From Prevotella sp. (lineage in GTDB: Bacteria > Bacteroidota > Bacteroidia > Bacteroidales > Bacteroidaceae): DNA of 39,922 bases. Location: NCBI GenBank assembly GCA_017474515.1, contig JAFVHN010000031.1, positions 1 to 39,922 on the forward strand, written 5' to 3'. The notes beneath the pieces are model-generated. The model was given only the letters and a program-made list of their open reading frames with translations, was not told where the DNA came from and ran no database searches. The position numbers were made by a program, and so were the translations under genes. Shown piece by piece: positions 1 to 9,616 of this stretch; the first letter of the stretch is position 1; every line of letters begins with the position of its first letter.

Positions 1-2619
1 CTCGACATGGGCCAGAACATGGCCGGCTGGCTGACGTTCCGCCTCTCGCAACTGCAAAAAGGCGACTCGGTGGTGGTGAGATTTGCCGAACGACTTGACT
101 CCACCGGCAACGCCATCTGGGTGGAGAACTACCGCCACGCACAGAGCACCGACCGCTACTATGCCAGCGGCAACGAGGAGGGTCAATGGTGGCACCCAAC
201 GTTTGTATATCACGGCTTCAGATATGTGGAGGTGACAGGACTGAAAAATGCAAAAAAGGACGATTTCATCGGAGAAGTAATCAGCGATGAAATGGCCGAG
301 ACAGGACATTTCCACAGTTCCAACGCCATGCTCAACCGCGTTTATGGCAACGCCTTCTGGGGCATACTGAGCAATTACAAGGGCCTGCCCGTGGATTGTC
401 CGCAACGCGATGAACGCCAGCCGTGGCTCGGCGACCGCACAGCGGGATGCTACGGCGAGGCATTCCTCTTCGACAACCATAACCTGTATGCCAAATGGAT
501 GCGCGACATCACCGAGGCCCAGCGCGAAGACGGCTGCATTCCCGATGTGGCACCGGCCTTCTGGAACTACTACAGCGACAACGTGACGTGGCCGTCGGCA
601 CTGCCCAACGGCCTCGACATGCTGCTCACCCACTACGGCGACGACCTGCCGATGCGGAAATTCTATCCCAACGTGAAACGCTGGCTTCAGCACCTGAAAT
701 ACCAATACCAGCGCAACGGCATCATCACCACCGACCGTTACGGCGACTGGTGCGTGCCGCCCGAAGAGGAACATCTCATCCATAGCGAGGACCCGGCGCG
801 AAAGACCGACGGCACACTCATTTCAACAGCTTACTATTACCGGGCCTGCAAACGCATGGCGGCGTTTGCCAAGATTTTAGGGAACGACGCCGACCGCGCC
901 TATTTTGAGCAAGAGGCCGCCGACACCCGCACCGCCTTCAACCGCCAATTCCTTACACGGAAAGAGGGAACTTCGACCGTTCCCGGACACCTGCTCTACC
1001 CCGACAGCGTGTTTTATGGCAACAACACCGCTACGGCCAACATCCTGCCCTTTTTCTTCGGAATGATTGACGACCCGAAGGTGGAAGAGGAAGTGGCCAA
1101 AAACATCATCCGCAACATCATTACCGACAACAACGGCCATGTGTCGTGCGGCGTCATCGGCATCAGCTGGCTCATGCACGCCCTGACCAAAATGGGGCGC
1201 ACCGACGTGGCGTGGCTACTGGCCACCAACAAGACCTACCCGTCGTGGGGCTACATGGCGGAGCATGGCGCCACCACCATCTGGGAACTGTGGAACGGCG
1301 ACACCGCCTCGCCGAAGATGAACAGCGGCAACCATGTCATGCTGCTGGGCGACCTCCTTTCGTGGCTCTACGACAGCGTGGCCGGCATTGCCGCCGATGA
1401 GCCGGGCTTCCGCCGCATAAGGATGGCACCACAGTTCGGTGTCGATGAAATCGACGATATCGATGCTTCCTACGAGAGCATCTACGGAAAAATCGTCAGT
1501 CGTTGGAAGAAAGAAAAGGGCCGCCTGAAGTGGCATGTGGAACTGCCCGCCAACACCTCGGCAGTGCTCGTCATGCCCGACAAGAGCGAGCGACAGGTGG
1601 GGTCGGGAAGCCACGACCTGGAGTGCGAACTGCCCAAACGGGGCGAACAGGTGGTGGTGGATGAATTTCTGTACACCTCGGCACCTTTCCCCGAATGTCA
1701 TTCGGCCAGCATTGTGGAAACACGGCGCGGCGACCTCGTGGCAACCTTCTTCGGAGGCACCAAGGAGCGCAACCCCGACGTGTGCATCTGGGTGTGCCGC
1801 AAGCCAAAAGGCAGCGACACATGGACGGCTCCGCAGAAAGTGGCCGACGGCGTGTTCAGCCCCGACTACCGCGAGGCTTGCTGGAACCCAGTGCTCTACG
1901 AAACACCCAAGGGCGAACTGCAACTGTACTTCAAAATCGGCGTAAACGTGGCTGGTTGGAAAGGCTGGCGCGTCACCTCGAAAGACGGCGGCAAGACGTG
2001 GAGCCAGCGCGAGCAACTGCCCGACACCATCTACGGCCCCATCAAGAACAAGCCCATCCTGAACAAAGGCAGGCTCATATCACCCACCAGTGACGAGCGC
2101 CACGGCTGGAAACTGTATTTCGAACTGAGCGAGGACATGGGCAAGACGTGGCGCCGAACCGCTTTCGTGGAGGCTCCGGAAGGCGTGCTGGCCATTCAGC
2201 CCACCATCCTCGTGTTGCCCGACGGCCGCCTGGAGGCCCTGTGCCGCACGCGAAGCCGCTTCATCGGCGTTACCTATAGCAGCGACAACGGCGAGACGTG
2301 GACACCGCTGACATTTATCGACACGCCCAACAACAACAGCGGCATCGACGCCGTGAACCTGGCCGACGGCCGATACGCCCTCATCTGCAACGACTGGCCC
2401 ATAGAGCCCGACAAGACAAAGGGAGCTCGCACACCATTGTCGGTGTTGCTCTCCGACGACGGCGTGAACTGGAAGCATTTTATCACGCTCGAAGACAGCC
2501 CCATAGCGCAATATTCCTACCCCAGCATCATTCAAAGCCGCGACGGACACCTGCACATGGTCTATACATGGCGGCGTAAGCGCGTGAAGCACGTTGAACT
2601 GATACCGGTCAAAGAGTAA
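1..2619 (+). CDS. GH78 alpha-L-rhamnosidase fused to a BNR/sialidase-like domain (5' partial)
   Basis: The reading frame is open at the left edge, so the N-terminal part is missing; the first ATG at position 7 is internal to the fold. The visible protein starts in the GH78 beta-sandwich (DMGQNMAGW, then FVYHGFRYVEVTG) and runs into the (alpha/alpha)6 barrel. DCPQRDER followed by W.GD carries the probable general acid (Glu at 412-414), and TIWELWNGD carries the probable base (Glu at 1285-1287). The GH78 C-terminal sandwich ends near position 1660. From there to the stop is a beta-propeller with Asp-box-like motifs (SKDGGKTW, SEDMGKTW, SSDNGETW, SDDGVNW) and GGTKERNPDVCIW, typical of BNR_2 sialidase-like proteins. 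GH78 enzymes release terminal alpha-L-rhamnose, so the fusion may remove two adjacent sugars, one of them acidic. The substrate of the propeller cannot be told from sequence. A GH2 gene follows on the same strand. Confidence 0.9.
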   Translation, partial: LDMGQNMAGWLTFRLSQLQKGDSVVVRFAERLDSTGNAIWVENYRHAQSTDRYYASGNEEGQWWHPTFVYHGFRYVEVTGLKNAKKDDFIGEVISDEMAETGHFHSSNAMLNRVYGNAFWGILSNYKGLPVDCPQRDERQPWLGDRTAGCYGEAFLFDNHNLYAKWMRDITEAQREDGCIPDVAPAFWNYYSDNVTWPSALPNGLDMLLTHYGDDLPMRKFYPNVKRWLQHLKYQYQRNGIITTDRYGDWCVPPEEEHLIHSEDPARKTDGTLISTAYYYRACKRMAAFAKILGNDADRAYFEQEAADTRTAFNRQFLTRKEGTSTVPGHLLYPDSVFYGNNTATANILPFFFGMIDDPKVEEEVAKNIIRNIITDNNGHVSCGVIGISWLMHALTKMGRTDVAWLLATNKTYPSWGYMAEHGATTIWELWNGDTASPKMNSGNHVMLLGDLLSWLYDSVAGIAADEPGFRRIRMAPQFGVDEIDDIDASYESIYGKIVSRWKKEKGRLKWHVELPANTSAVLVMPDKSERQVGSGSHDLECELPKRGEQVVVDEFLYTSAPFPECHSASIVETRRGDLVATFFGGTKERNPDVCIWVCRKPKGSDTWTAPQKVADGVFSPDYREACWNPVLYETPKGELQLYFKIGVNVAGWKGWRVTSKDGGKTWSQREQLPDTIYGPIKNKPILNKGRLISPTSDERHGWKLYFELSEDMGKTWRRTAFVEAPEGVLAIQPTILVLPDGRLEALCRTRSRFIGVTYSSDNGETWTPLTFIDTPNNNSGIDAVNLADGRYALICNDWPIEPDKTKGARTPLSVLLSDDGVNWKHFITLEDSPIAQYSYPSIIQSRDGHLHMVYTWRRKRVKHVELIPVKE

Positions 2620-2699
2620 AACCATGATGCCCATGCCGCACTGAGAGCACAACCCCACATGTGGGAGTGTTTTGAGGCATGGATGAGAAGGGGGCTTTT

Positions 2700-2707
2700 T
2701 ACATTTG
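2700..2707 (+). promoter_or_regulatory. Candidate -7 box (TACATTTG) upstream of the GH2 gene
   Basis: TACATTTG matches the Bacteroidetes TAnnTTTG -7 consensus. It lies 21 bp before the GH2 start codon in the 109 bp gap after the GH78 gene. A TTTG at 2671-2674 could be the upstream box, but the 25 bp spacing is longer than the usual 19-21. Transcription from here would leave a very short leader, so this may be only an internal or weak promoter. Confidence 0.4.
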
Positions 2708-2728
2708 AAACCTATAACTCATATATCC

Positions 2729-5323
2729 ATGACAAAGAAAACCATCCTTTTCGTGCTCTGCACGCTCTTCTTACAGCACCTCTCGGCCCAGGACACGTCG
2801 GTGGCCGGGCTGTTCCCCCTGAGCGGCAGTGGACGCATCGTTTACAACTTCAACGACGGCTGGCGCTTCCACCTGGGCGACTGCCCCGACGCAGAGTCCA
2901 CCACCTTCGACGACTCGCGGTGGGAAACGGTCACCGCCCCCCACACCTCGCAACTGGAGCCCGCCGAGGCCAGCGGAGGCCGCAACTATCAGGGCGTGAG
3001 CTGGTACCGCAAGACCTTCATCGTGCCGCAGGACATGGCCGGACAGGTGGTGCAACTGCACTTCGAGGCCGTCATGGGCAAACAGCTCTACTACGTCAAC
3101 GGGCGGCTGGTGCGCCAGAACTTCGGCGGCTACCTGCCAGTCACCATCAACCTGACGCAGGCCGGGGTGAAGGCCGGTGAAGAATGTCTGGTGGCGGTGA
3201 AAGCCGACAACGGCGACGACCCCAACTACCCGCCGGGGAAGAAGCAGGCGCAGCTCGACTTCGCCTACCACGGCGGCATGTACCGCGACGTGTGGCTCAT
3301 GGGCCTCTCGCCCATACATATCACCGACCCATTGGAGCGCAACCAAGTGGCCGGCGGTGGCATCTTCCTCCACTACGGCGACATCACGAAAGAGAGCGCC
3401 GAGGTGTTCATCAACGTGGAAATAGCCAACGAAAGGCCGCAGAAGGCCGCTCCCACCGTGGTGGCAACCATCAAGACCGCCGACGGACGTCCGGTGAAGA
3501 CGCTACGTCAGAAAGTGCCGGCCAACGGTAATGACTTCGGCAGCGTTGTGCTAAAAACGCGCTTGCAACGTCCGCACCTGTGGTCGCCCCAAGACCCTTA
3601 CTTATATAAAGTGGAAATCACCGTTGACGACGGCCGCCGACACCTCGACGGCGGCATCCTCCGCATGGGCATCCGCAAGGCCGAGTTCCGGGGCACCGAT
3701 GGCTTCTGGCTCAACGGCGAGCCGTCACCGCAACTCATCGGCGGCAACCGCCATCAGGACTTCGCCTATGTGGGCAACGCCCTGCCCAACTCTCAGCAGT
3801 GGCGCGACGTCATGCGCCTGAAAGAGGCCGGCATGACCATCATCCGCGCTGCCCATTATCCGCAAGACCCGGCGTTCATGGATGCCTGCGACGAGCTGGG
3901 ACTCTTCATCATTGTGCCCACTCCGGGCTGGCAATTTTGGAACAAAGACCCGCAATGGGCCGAGATGGTTCACCAGAACACGCGGCAAATCATTCGCCGC
4001 GACCGCAACCACCCCTGCGTGCTGATGTGGGAACCCATTCTCAACGAAACGCGCTTCCCCGAGGATTTTGCCCTGAAAGCCCTCGCCATCACGCGCGAGG
4101 AATTTCCTTGGCCGGGCCGTCCCGTGGCGGCTGCCGACCTGAACTCCGCCGGCGTGAAGGCCAACTACGACGTGCTCTACGACTGGGCCTATAACATCGG
4201 AACGGGGAAATACGACACCGACAAGTGCATCTTCACGCGCGAATGGGGAGAATATGTCGATGACTGGTATGCCCACAACGCCATCAACCGCGCCGCAAGG
4301 CCCTGGGGCGAGCACGCCATGCTCACGGCGGCAATGTCGCTGGCCGACACCTATGGCATGATGTACCGCGGGCAAAGGCAGTTCATAGGCGGATGCCTCT
4401 GGCACCCCTTCGACCATCAGCGCGGCTACCATCCCGACGCTTACCTCGGCGGCATTTACGACGCTTTCAGGCAGAAGAAGTACGCCTTCGAGATGTTCCG
4501 CTCGGAAATGTCAACACCGCCCATGGTCTATATTGCGCATGAACTGACGCAATTCTCTCCCGACGACGTCACCGTGTTTTCCAATTGCGACAGCGTGCGC
4601 CTCACCGCCCTGGGTGAATGGAAACAAGCCACGTTGCCCGTGGTCCACAACGCCGAGGGCGTGCCCAACGCGCCCGTGGTGTTCAAAGGCTTCTGGGACT
4701 TCTGGAAGGCACGCGAAATCAGCTACACCAAGCGCAACTGGGAGGGCGTATGGCTGCTGGCCGAGGGAATAAAAGACGGCAAGGTGGTGTGCCAGGAAAA
4801 GAAAATGCCGTCGCGACGAAGCACACGCCTGCGCCTCTATGCCGATGAAATGGGCAAAAATCTCGTGGCCGACGGCAGCGACTTCATCGTGGTGGTGGCC
4901 GAGGTGACCGACGACAACGGCAACGTGCGGCGGCTGGCCCGCGAGAGCGTACACTTCACCGTGGAGGGCGAGGGAACCATCATCGGCGGCAGCGACATTC
5001 AGGCCAACCCAAGGCTGGTGGAGTGGGGGAGTGCCCCCGTGCTGGTGCGTAGCACGCAACGCGCCGGCACCATCCGCATCATCGCCCGTGCGCTCTTCGA
5101 GGGCGTGCATGCCCCGCAGGCCGACACGCTGGTCATCGAAAGCATCCCTTACACGGCTTATCCGCTCTGCCATGCCTCCAACGCCAACGCCACTTCGCCT
5201 TCCGAGGCCCTGCGCAACGTCCGCCGCGAAGCCAAAACGCCAAAAGCCACCCTCACCGACGAAGAGCGCCGCCGCATGCTCAACGAGGTGGAGCAGCAGC
5301 AGCAAGACTTCGGAATACAATAG
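2729..5323 (+). CDS. Secreted GH2 family glycosidase (beta-galactosidase-like)
   Basis: The 864-residue protein is called from ATG 2729, which gives a clean signal peptide (MTKKTILFVLCTLFLQHLSAQ). A TTG 24 bp upstream is in frame but lies inside the -7 box and would spoil that N-terminus. The domain order is the GH2 sugar-binding jelly roll (FNDGWRFHLGD, WETVTAPHT, YRKTF, YHGGMYRDVWL), an immunoglobulin-like domain, and a TIM barrel from about residue 320. The probable acid/base is Glu440 in LMWEPILNET and the probable nucleophile is Glu505 in FTREWGEY. GH2 enzymes of this type are exo-acting beta-galactosidases or beta-glucuronidases, and the sequence alone does not decide between them. The position directly after a GH78 gene suggests removal of a sugar exposed once rhamnose is gone. 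The C-terminal tail is rich in Arg, Glu and Gln. Confidence 0.9.
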   Translation: MTKKTILFVLCTLFLQHLSAQDTSVAGLFPLSGSGRIVYNFNDGWRFHLGDCPDAESTTFDDSRWETVTAPHTSQLEPAEASGGRNYQGVSWYRKTFIVPQDMAGQVVQLHFEAVMGKQLYYVNGRLVRQNFGGYLPVTINLTQAGVKAGEECLVAVKADNGDDPNYPPGKKQAQLDFAYHGGMYRDVWLMGLSPIHITDPLERNQVAGGGIFLHYGDITKESAEVFINVEIANERPQKAAPTVVATIKTADGRPVKTLRQKVPANGNDFGSVVLKTRLQRPHLWSPQDPYLYKVEITVDDGRRHLDGGILRMGIRKAEFRGTDGFWLNGEPSPQLIGGNRHQDFAYVGNALPNSQQWRDVMRLKEAGMTIIRAAHYPQDPAFMDACDELGLFIIVPTPGWQFWNKDPQWAEMVHQNTRQIIRRDRNHPCVLMWEPILNETRFPEDFALKALAITREEFPWPGRPVAAADLNSAGVKANYDVLYDWAYNIGTGKYDTDKCIFTREWGEYVDDWYAHNAINRAARPWGEHAMLTAAMSLADTYGMMYRGQRQFIGGCLWHPFDHQRGYHPDAYLGGIYDAFRQKKYAFEMFRSEMSTPPMVYIAHELTQFSPDDVTVFSNCDSVRLTALGEWKQATLPVVHNAEGVPNAPVVFKGFWDFWKAREISYTKRNWEGVWLLAEGIKDGKVVCQEKKMPSRRSTRLRLYADEMGKNLVADGSDFIVVVAEVTDDNGNVRRLARESVHFTVEGEGTIIGGSDIQANPRLVEWGSAPVLVRSTQRAGTIRIIARALFEGVHAPQADTLVIESIPYTAYPLCHASNANATSPSEALRNVRREAKTPKATLTDEERRRMLNEVEQQQQDFGIQ

Positions 5324-5324
5324 A

Positions 5325-5383
5325 AAGCCAGGGGAAACCTAGGAAAACCTAGGAGAGCCTAGGAAGACCTATGAAAGCCTAAG
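5325..5383. repeat. 10-bp tandem repeat (consensus AGGAAARCCT) between GH2 and the next gene
   Basis: Immediately after the GH2 stop, units ending in CCT recur at 5340, 5350, 5360, 5370 and 5380, preceded by one diverged unit. The core CCTAGG is kept in three junctions, and neighbouring units differ by one to three bases. The period is about one helical turn. No -7 box is visible in the remaining 40 bp before the next ATG. Confidence 0.8.
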
Positions 5384-5424
5384 AAAAAAACAACAAAATC
5401 AATTATTCACCAAAACTTATCATC

Positions 5425-8400
5425 ATGGAAATTAAAAAAATTTTCATTCAACACGCAAGATTGCTCTTGCTGACATTCCTGCCGATGCTTGCCGCATCAA
5501 TGGCATGGGCCGACCAAGTAACGTTTGAGCCGGGCCAGGTGAGCGGCTCGCAAAGCGGTTCAACACAAGGCCCCGACCAAATGTCGTCGGGCATCATTAC
5601 CGTGAAAACCTCGAAAGGACAATTCGGGCGAACCACCGACTACCGCGTCTATTCAGGCGGAACGCTGACCATCGAGGCCGATGGAGGAGTCATCAACAAA
5701 GTGACTATCAACACTACAAGTGGCTACAGCACAGCCAATTTTACGGGCAACGACTTTGTGTCACTGGGCTCAACGGGCTATTGGACCGGCAACGCCACCA
5801 CGGTGACGCTTTCGGCCAGTGCTCAAATACGCATGTCGTCAATCGTGGTTGAATACACCGCCAACTCATCAGCGGTTTCCACACCCGTCATCAGCGGCAC
5901 CACGCCCTTCGACTATGAAACCACGGTGACCATTTCTGCCGACGAAGACGCCAACATCTACTACACCCTCGACGGCACCACACCCACCGACCATAGCATT
6001 TTCTACGACGAACCTTTCGTCATCACCGAAACCACCACGGTGAAAGCCGTGGCCTATGCCGACGGAGAACATAGCAGCATGGCCGAGAAAACCTTTGTGG
6101 CTAACCCCAAATTCACGGTAGAGTGCAATTATCCTTCAGGCAAATACTACGAGCCCTTTGAAGTGACATTCACACCGAAAAACGGCACCGGGCCTTATAG
6201 CATCAACTACACTGTCTCCACCGACAACGGCACCACAACGGGCACGGAAACCGGCACCTTCACACTTAACATCAACGAAACCTCAACGGTGACCATCAAC
6301 GCAACCGATGACAGTGGACACACCTGTCAGGAAACCTTCGAATACATCGTCACCACGTTCGTTCCGGCCTCCACTTTCAAGCTCGTAACCAGCAAGTCCG
6401 AGCTGGCTCCGGGACGACAGGTGCTCATTGCCGCCGCCAAGGATTCTTGGTTCTACTTTATGGGGAAAACCGGCAACAACAACCGCGCAGGCATTGAGCT
6501 TAGCGGCTACAACCATACAGTGCCGCTCACTGTGAATGCCAACGATGAATATTGCACAACCATCATCGGCAAGGAAAACGACAATTACACCTTCTACGAC
6601 ATCAACGAAAAAGGCTACTTGCAGGCCCTGAGCTCCACGAAAAACCAGCTGGGCACCGGCTCGCTCAACGACAACGCACGCGCCGAGGTGAGCATCGACA
6701 GCAACAACCTGACCTCCATCACCTTCCAAGGCACAAACACGCGCAACAAGCTGCAATTCAATAGCCAGAACAACATATTCTCGTGCTACAGCTCAGACCA
6801 GACAAAAGTCTATCTCTATGTGGAAATGATGGACTCTTATGCCCTTACCACCGATTTGGATGACGATGTGGTCTTCATTTCAAATTTCTACATCAATGAT
6901 GAACCCTCCGACATCAATTATGCCAAGGAGGGCGACAAGGTGGGCTTCTACCTCTACATGTATGACAACAACTATGCGATTGAAAATGTAATTGCTACCA
7001 CTCCCAGCGGAAACATCATTGATGTGACGTGCGACGAGTATGGCCAATACCACTTCACCATGCCCGCTGAGGATGTCGTCATCAGCGCCTTTACACACTA
7101 CGCCATCCACACGCTGAGCATCAACCCCGTGGAGAACGCCACCGTAAAGGTGAACGATGCCGAGGTGACCCAGGTAGAGCTGAAAGAAGGGTCGAGTGTG
7201 ACCGTTGCCGTGGAACTGGAAGACGACTACAGCGTGCATGAATTTACCGTCACCGACACTCAGGGCAACACCGCCGAGGTTAACAATTCAACCTTCGAAA
7301 ATCGCACCAACTTCTTCTTCAACATGCCCGCCGACGATGCCACGGTCAACATCGTCACCGGCAAGTCATTGCACAACATCAACATCACGGAAAACGACCA
7401 GTGCACCATTACCGCCGAACCCGCCACGGCACAAACCGGCCAGCTGGTGACAATCACCGTGACGCCCAACAACCCCGACATTGACGAGGCAAAGAACATC
7501 ATCGTGAATGGTATTGAGCCGTCGGTCATCACCGAAAACCAAAACGGCGTGTTCACCTTCACCATGCCCGCCAACGACGTTACCGTGAGGGCAACCATCG
7601 GCGCATATATGCACGATTTGGTGTTGGCCTACTCCGGATGCACCATTAACGGACTGGAAACGCCCGAGCAGTGCTTCAGGGCTCGCGGCGAACTGGTGAC
7701 GTTCAGCATCACACCCGACGAGCACTACGCGTTCTACGGGAACATGACACTATCGAACAGGACGCACACCGTGACCTATCCCATCACCGACAACGGCGAC
7801 GGCACCTATTCGTTCACCATGCCCGACGAGGAAACATGGCTCAACGTGACTTGCGTGAAAACGGAATACAGCGTCACGCCCCAGATTGAACACGGAACGG
7901 TGGAATGTGCTCCCTACGGCACCATGAACGAGACTTTCACCTTCACCGTTCTCCCCGAAAATGGATACGTCATTGAGCAAGTCAAGCTATTGCAAGAATC
8001 AGGACACGACCTCGACATCGAACTCACCAACTTGGGCAACAATCAGTACAGCTTTGTCATGCCGGCACGAAACGTCCGCATTTATGTGAACATGGTTGCC
8101 GCCGCCTATCGTGTGGAAATCGCCGACATTGAGCACGGCAACATCATACCGAACAAGACAAACGCCAACCGCTACGAAACCGTTGTGCTCCAGCTCATCG
8201 CCGAACCAGGCTATAAGTTCGACGCCATTACCATTACCTACGACGGCCATACGTCGAACCTGGCACACAACCCGAGCACCAACGTGACTGATTTCGTCAT
8301 GCCGAACTTCGACGTCGTCATCGGAGCTGTTCTTTCGCCCATCGTCTATACCATCAGCTATGACCTCAACGGCGGAAAAGCACCTCAAGAACGGCAGGAG

Positions 8401-9066
8401 GGCTACGACATTGCGGCAACGTTCAACTACACCGAGGGCTGGATAAACACCGCCACCTGCTGGGCCTACTACGGCTCCGACGAGAAAATAGCCACCAACA
8501 TGGTAGAGGACGATAACGGCATCTGGCATTGCACCATCAACGGACAGCCCACCAACATCTATTTCCGCACCGACGTGAGTTACTTTGACGAAGAAATCGA
8601 CATTCAAAACAAGTCCTACGAATGTGCGGCCGATGCAAGCGGCATGAACAACGGATCGGCATCGGTCACCATGGTTGCCGACAACAACAACTCCGACACC
8701 TACCAGGCCTCTTATACGACTGAGTGGCACGACGCCGTGGCCGGCAATCCTACAACCTACACCGTAGAAAGCGATGACATCACGCTGACCCTGCCGACGC
8801 GCGAGGGCTACTTCTTCACCGGATGGACGGGAACAGGCCTGGAACAGGCCACGGCAACCGTCACCATAGAACATGGCTCCACCGGCAACCGCCAATATAC
8901 GGCCACGTGGTTGGCGCAGACGGCCACCGCACTGCGCTTCGCCCAGGGTGACAACACCGACACCATCTACACCCTCGACGGAAAGAAAATCAATCCCACA
9001 AAGCTCTACGGCTCAGAGCTCCCGAAGGGCATCTACATCATCAACGGGAAGAAAGTGGTGAAATAG
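5425..9066 (+). CDS. Large secreted repeat protein with a chitobiase-like domain and Prevotella-type C-terminal tail
   Basis: The protein has 1213 residues with a signal peptide ending about residue 29 (MLAASMAWA). Near residues 150-225, STPVISGTTPFDYETTVT followed by IYYTLDGTTP resembles the chitobiase/beta-hexosaminidase C-terminal domain, a carbohydrate-surface accessory fold. From about residue 500 to 970 there are six or more diverged repeats of 70-80 residues ending in FTMPADDV/FVMPNFDV, like the divergent InlB-B/Bacteroidetes bacterial repeats. A Listeria-Bacteroides-type segment (YTISYDLNGGKAP) follows. The end, IYTLDGKKINPTKLYGSELP then GIYIINGKKVVK, is the short tail common on Prevotella exported proteins and resembles the end of type IX sorting domains. 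There is no catalytic domain. It is probably a surface-exposed binding or adhesion protein; the link to the neighbouring glycosidases is by position only. Confidence 0.8.
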   Translation: MEIKKIFIQHARLLLLTFLPMLAASMAWADQVTFEPGQVSGSQSGSTQGPDQMSSGIITVKTSKGQFGRTTDYRVYSGGTLTIEADGGVINKVTINTTSGYSTANFTGNDFVSLGSTGYWTGNATTVTLSASAQIRMSSIVVEYTANSSAVSTPVISGTTPFDYETTVTISADEDANIYYTLDGTTPTDHSIFYDEPFVITETTTVKAVAYADGEHSSMAEKTFVANPKFTVECNYPSGKYYEPFEVTFTPKNGTGPYSINYTVSTDNGTTTGTETGTFTLNINETSTVTINATDDSGHTCQETFEYIVTTFVPASTFKLVTSKSELAPGRQVLIAAAKDSWFYFMGKTGNNNRAGIELSGYNHTVPLTVNANDEYCTTIIGKENDNYTFYDINEKGYLQALSSTKNQLGTGSLNDNARAEVSIDSNNLTSITFQGTNTRNKLQFNSQNNIFSCYSSDQTKVYLYVEMMDSYALTTDLDDDVVFISNFYINDEPSDINYAKEGDKVGFYLYMYDNNYAIENVIATTPSGNIIDVTCDEYGQYHFTMPAEDVVISAFTHYAIHTLSINPVENATVKVNDAEVTQVELKEGSSVTVAVELEDDYSVHEFTVTDTQGNTAEVNNSTFENRTNFFFNMPADDATVNIVTGKSLHNINITENDQCTITAEPATAQTGQLVTITVTPNNPDIDEAKNIIVNGIEPSVITENQNGVFTFTMPANDVTVRATIGAYMHDLVLAYSGCTINGLETPEQCFRARGELVTFSITPDEHYAFYGNMTLSNRTHTVTYPITDNGDGTYSFTMPDEETWLNVTCVKTEYSVTPQIEHGTVECAPYGTMNETFTFTVLPENGYVIEQVKLLQESGHDLDIELTNLGNNQYSFVMPARNVRIYVNMVAAAYRVEIADIEHGNIIPNKTNANRYETVVLQLIAEPGYKFDAITITYDGHTSNLAHNPSTNVTDFVMPNFDVVIGAVLSPIVYTISYDLNGGKAPQERQEGYDIAATFNYTEGWINTATCWAYYGSDEKIATNMVEDDNGIWHCTINGQPTNIYFRTDVSYFDEEIDIQNKSYECAADASGMNNGSASVTMVADNNNSDTYQASYTTEWHDAVAGNPTTYTVESDDITLTLPTREGYFFTGWTGTGLEQATATVTIEHGSTGNRQYTATWLAQTATALRFAQGDNTDTIYTLDGKKINPTKLYGSELPKGIYIINGKKVVK

Positions 9067-9089
9067 CCGTTCACCCATTGATACTTCGC

Positions 9090-9137
9090 ATAAAATTGGC
9101 CGTTTGGTTGTTTCCAGACGGCCAATTTTATAATCTT
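9090..9137 (+). terminator. Intrinsic terminator after the 1213-residue protein gene
   Basis: A perfect 14-bp stem (ATAAAATTGGCCGT at 9090-9103 with its complement at 9118-9131) encloses a 14-nt loop and is followed by a T-rich run. It begins 24 bp after the stop codon. The A/T-rich ends on both sides mean it could also act on the opposite strand. Confidence 0.75.
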
Positions 9138-9179
9138 TCTTTGTCACACAATGAGTTCCAACAATAAAAGTATAATAGT

Positions 9180-9316
9180 GCCGACGCTATAAGAGCCGAC
9201 GCTATAGGAGCCGACGCTTCCAAGCGTCGGAGTATATAATTGGAGTATATAATTATAGAGTAGTCCGAGCTTGGAATGAAATTTTAGTTAGCCCGACGCT
9301 TGGAAGCGTCGGCTCC
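9180..9316. repeat. Intergenic repeat cluster: 15-bp tandem repeats plus 24-bp perfect inverted repeats
   Basis: GCCGACGCTATAAGA (9180-9194) recurs at 9195-9209 and, diverged, at 9210-9224. A 24-bp sequence at 9207-9230 (GGAGCCGACGCTTCC then AAGCGTCGG) returns as its exact reverse complement at 9293-9316, and each arm is itself nearly palindromic. Between them GGAGTATATAATT is duplicated in tandem (9229-9241, 9242-9254). No gene is visible. The form resembles a small palindromic interspersed element. Confidence 0.8.
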
Positions 9317-9369
9317 TAAGGTCAGCTCTTACGGCAACGATTTTATGGAAAAAGGCGGGTAGTGACGTA

Positions 9370-9590
9370 GGGTAAAATTGGTAAAAATATTTGACAAAAC
9401 GGCGAAAAAACAAGCCGTTTTGTAACGTATTGATAATCAATAGGTTTAAAAATGGTTGGAGTTTGACCGCAAATTTCGGGGAGAGATTTTGAAGATTGAG
9501 AGGAGAAATCTTGAAGTTCTCTCCCCGAAATTTGCGGTCAAACTCTTTGGGGTATGCAAAAAGCATTGAAAAATCTTGACAAAAAGTGGC
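9370..9590 (-). repeat. Copy 1 of a roughly 220-bp palindromic dispersed element
   Basis: The centre is a perfect 28-bp inverted repeat (9459-9486 and 9518-9545) beginning GAGTTTGACCGCAAATTTCG. The flanks also match, in reverse orientation, the element at 15820-16056: TATTGATAATCAAT, GTTACAAAA, CGTTTTGTCAA and TTTTTGTCAAGATTTTTCAA segments recur in the same order. This copy lies just after the stop of the GH105 gene on the - strand, where the hairpin could terminate or stabilise that transcript. A 92-codon open frame on the - strand crosses it but looks like a by-product of the repeat. Confidence 0.8.
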
Positions 9591-9616
9591 CGCGCACCCG
9601 TCCGCTTTAGGAGAGT

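Noticed and set aside
2654-2665. Palindrome CCCACATGTGGG between GH78 and GH2 as a terminator
   Set aside because: The six-pair stem has no loop and the next bases are not a T-run; too weak to call.
9288-9566. A 92-codon open frame on the - strand across the palindromic element
   Set aside because: It is composed of the repeat arms (FDRKFRGE…SPKFAVKL is the two arms read in frame), has no signal or domain, and is better explained as a by-product of the repeat.
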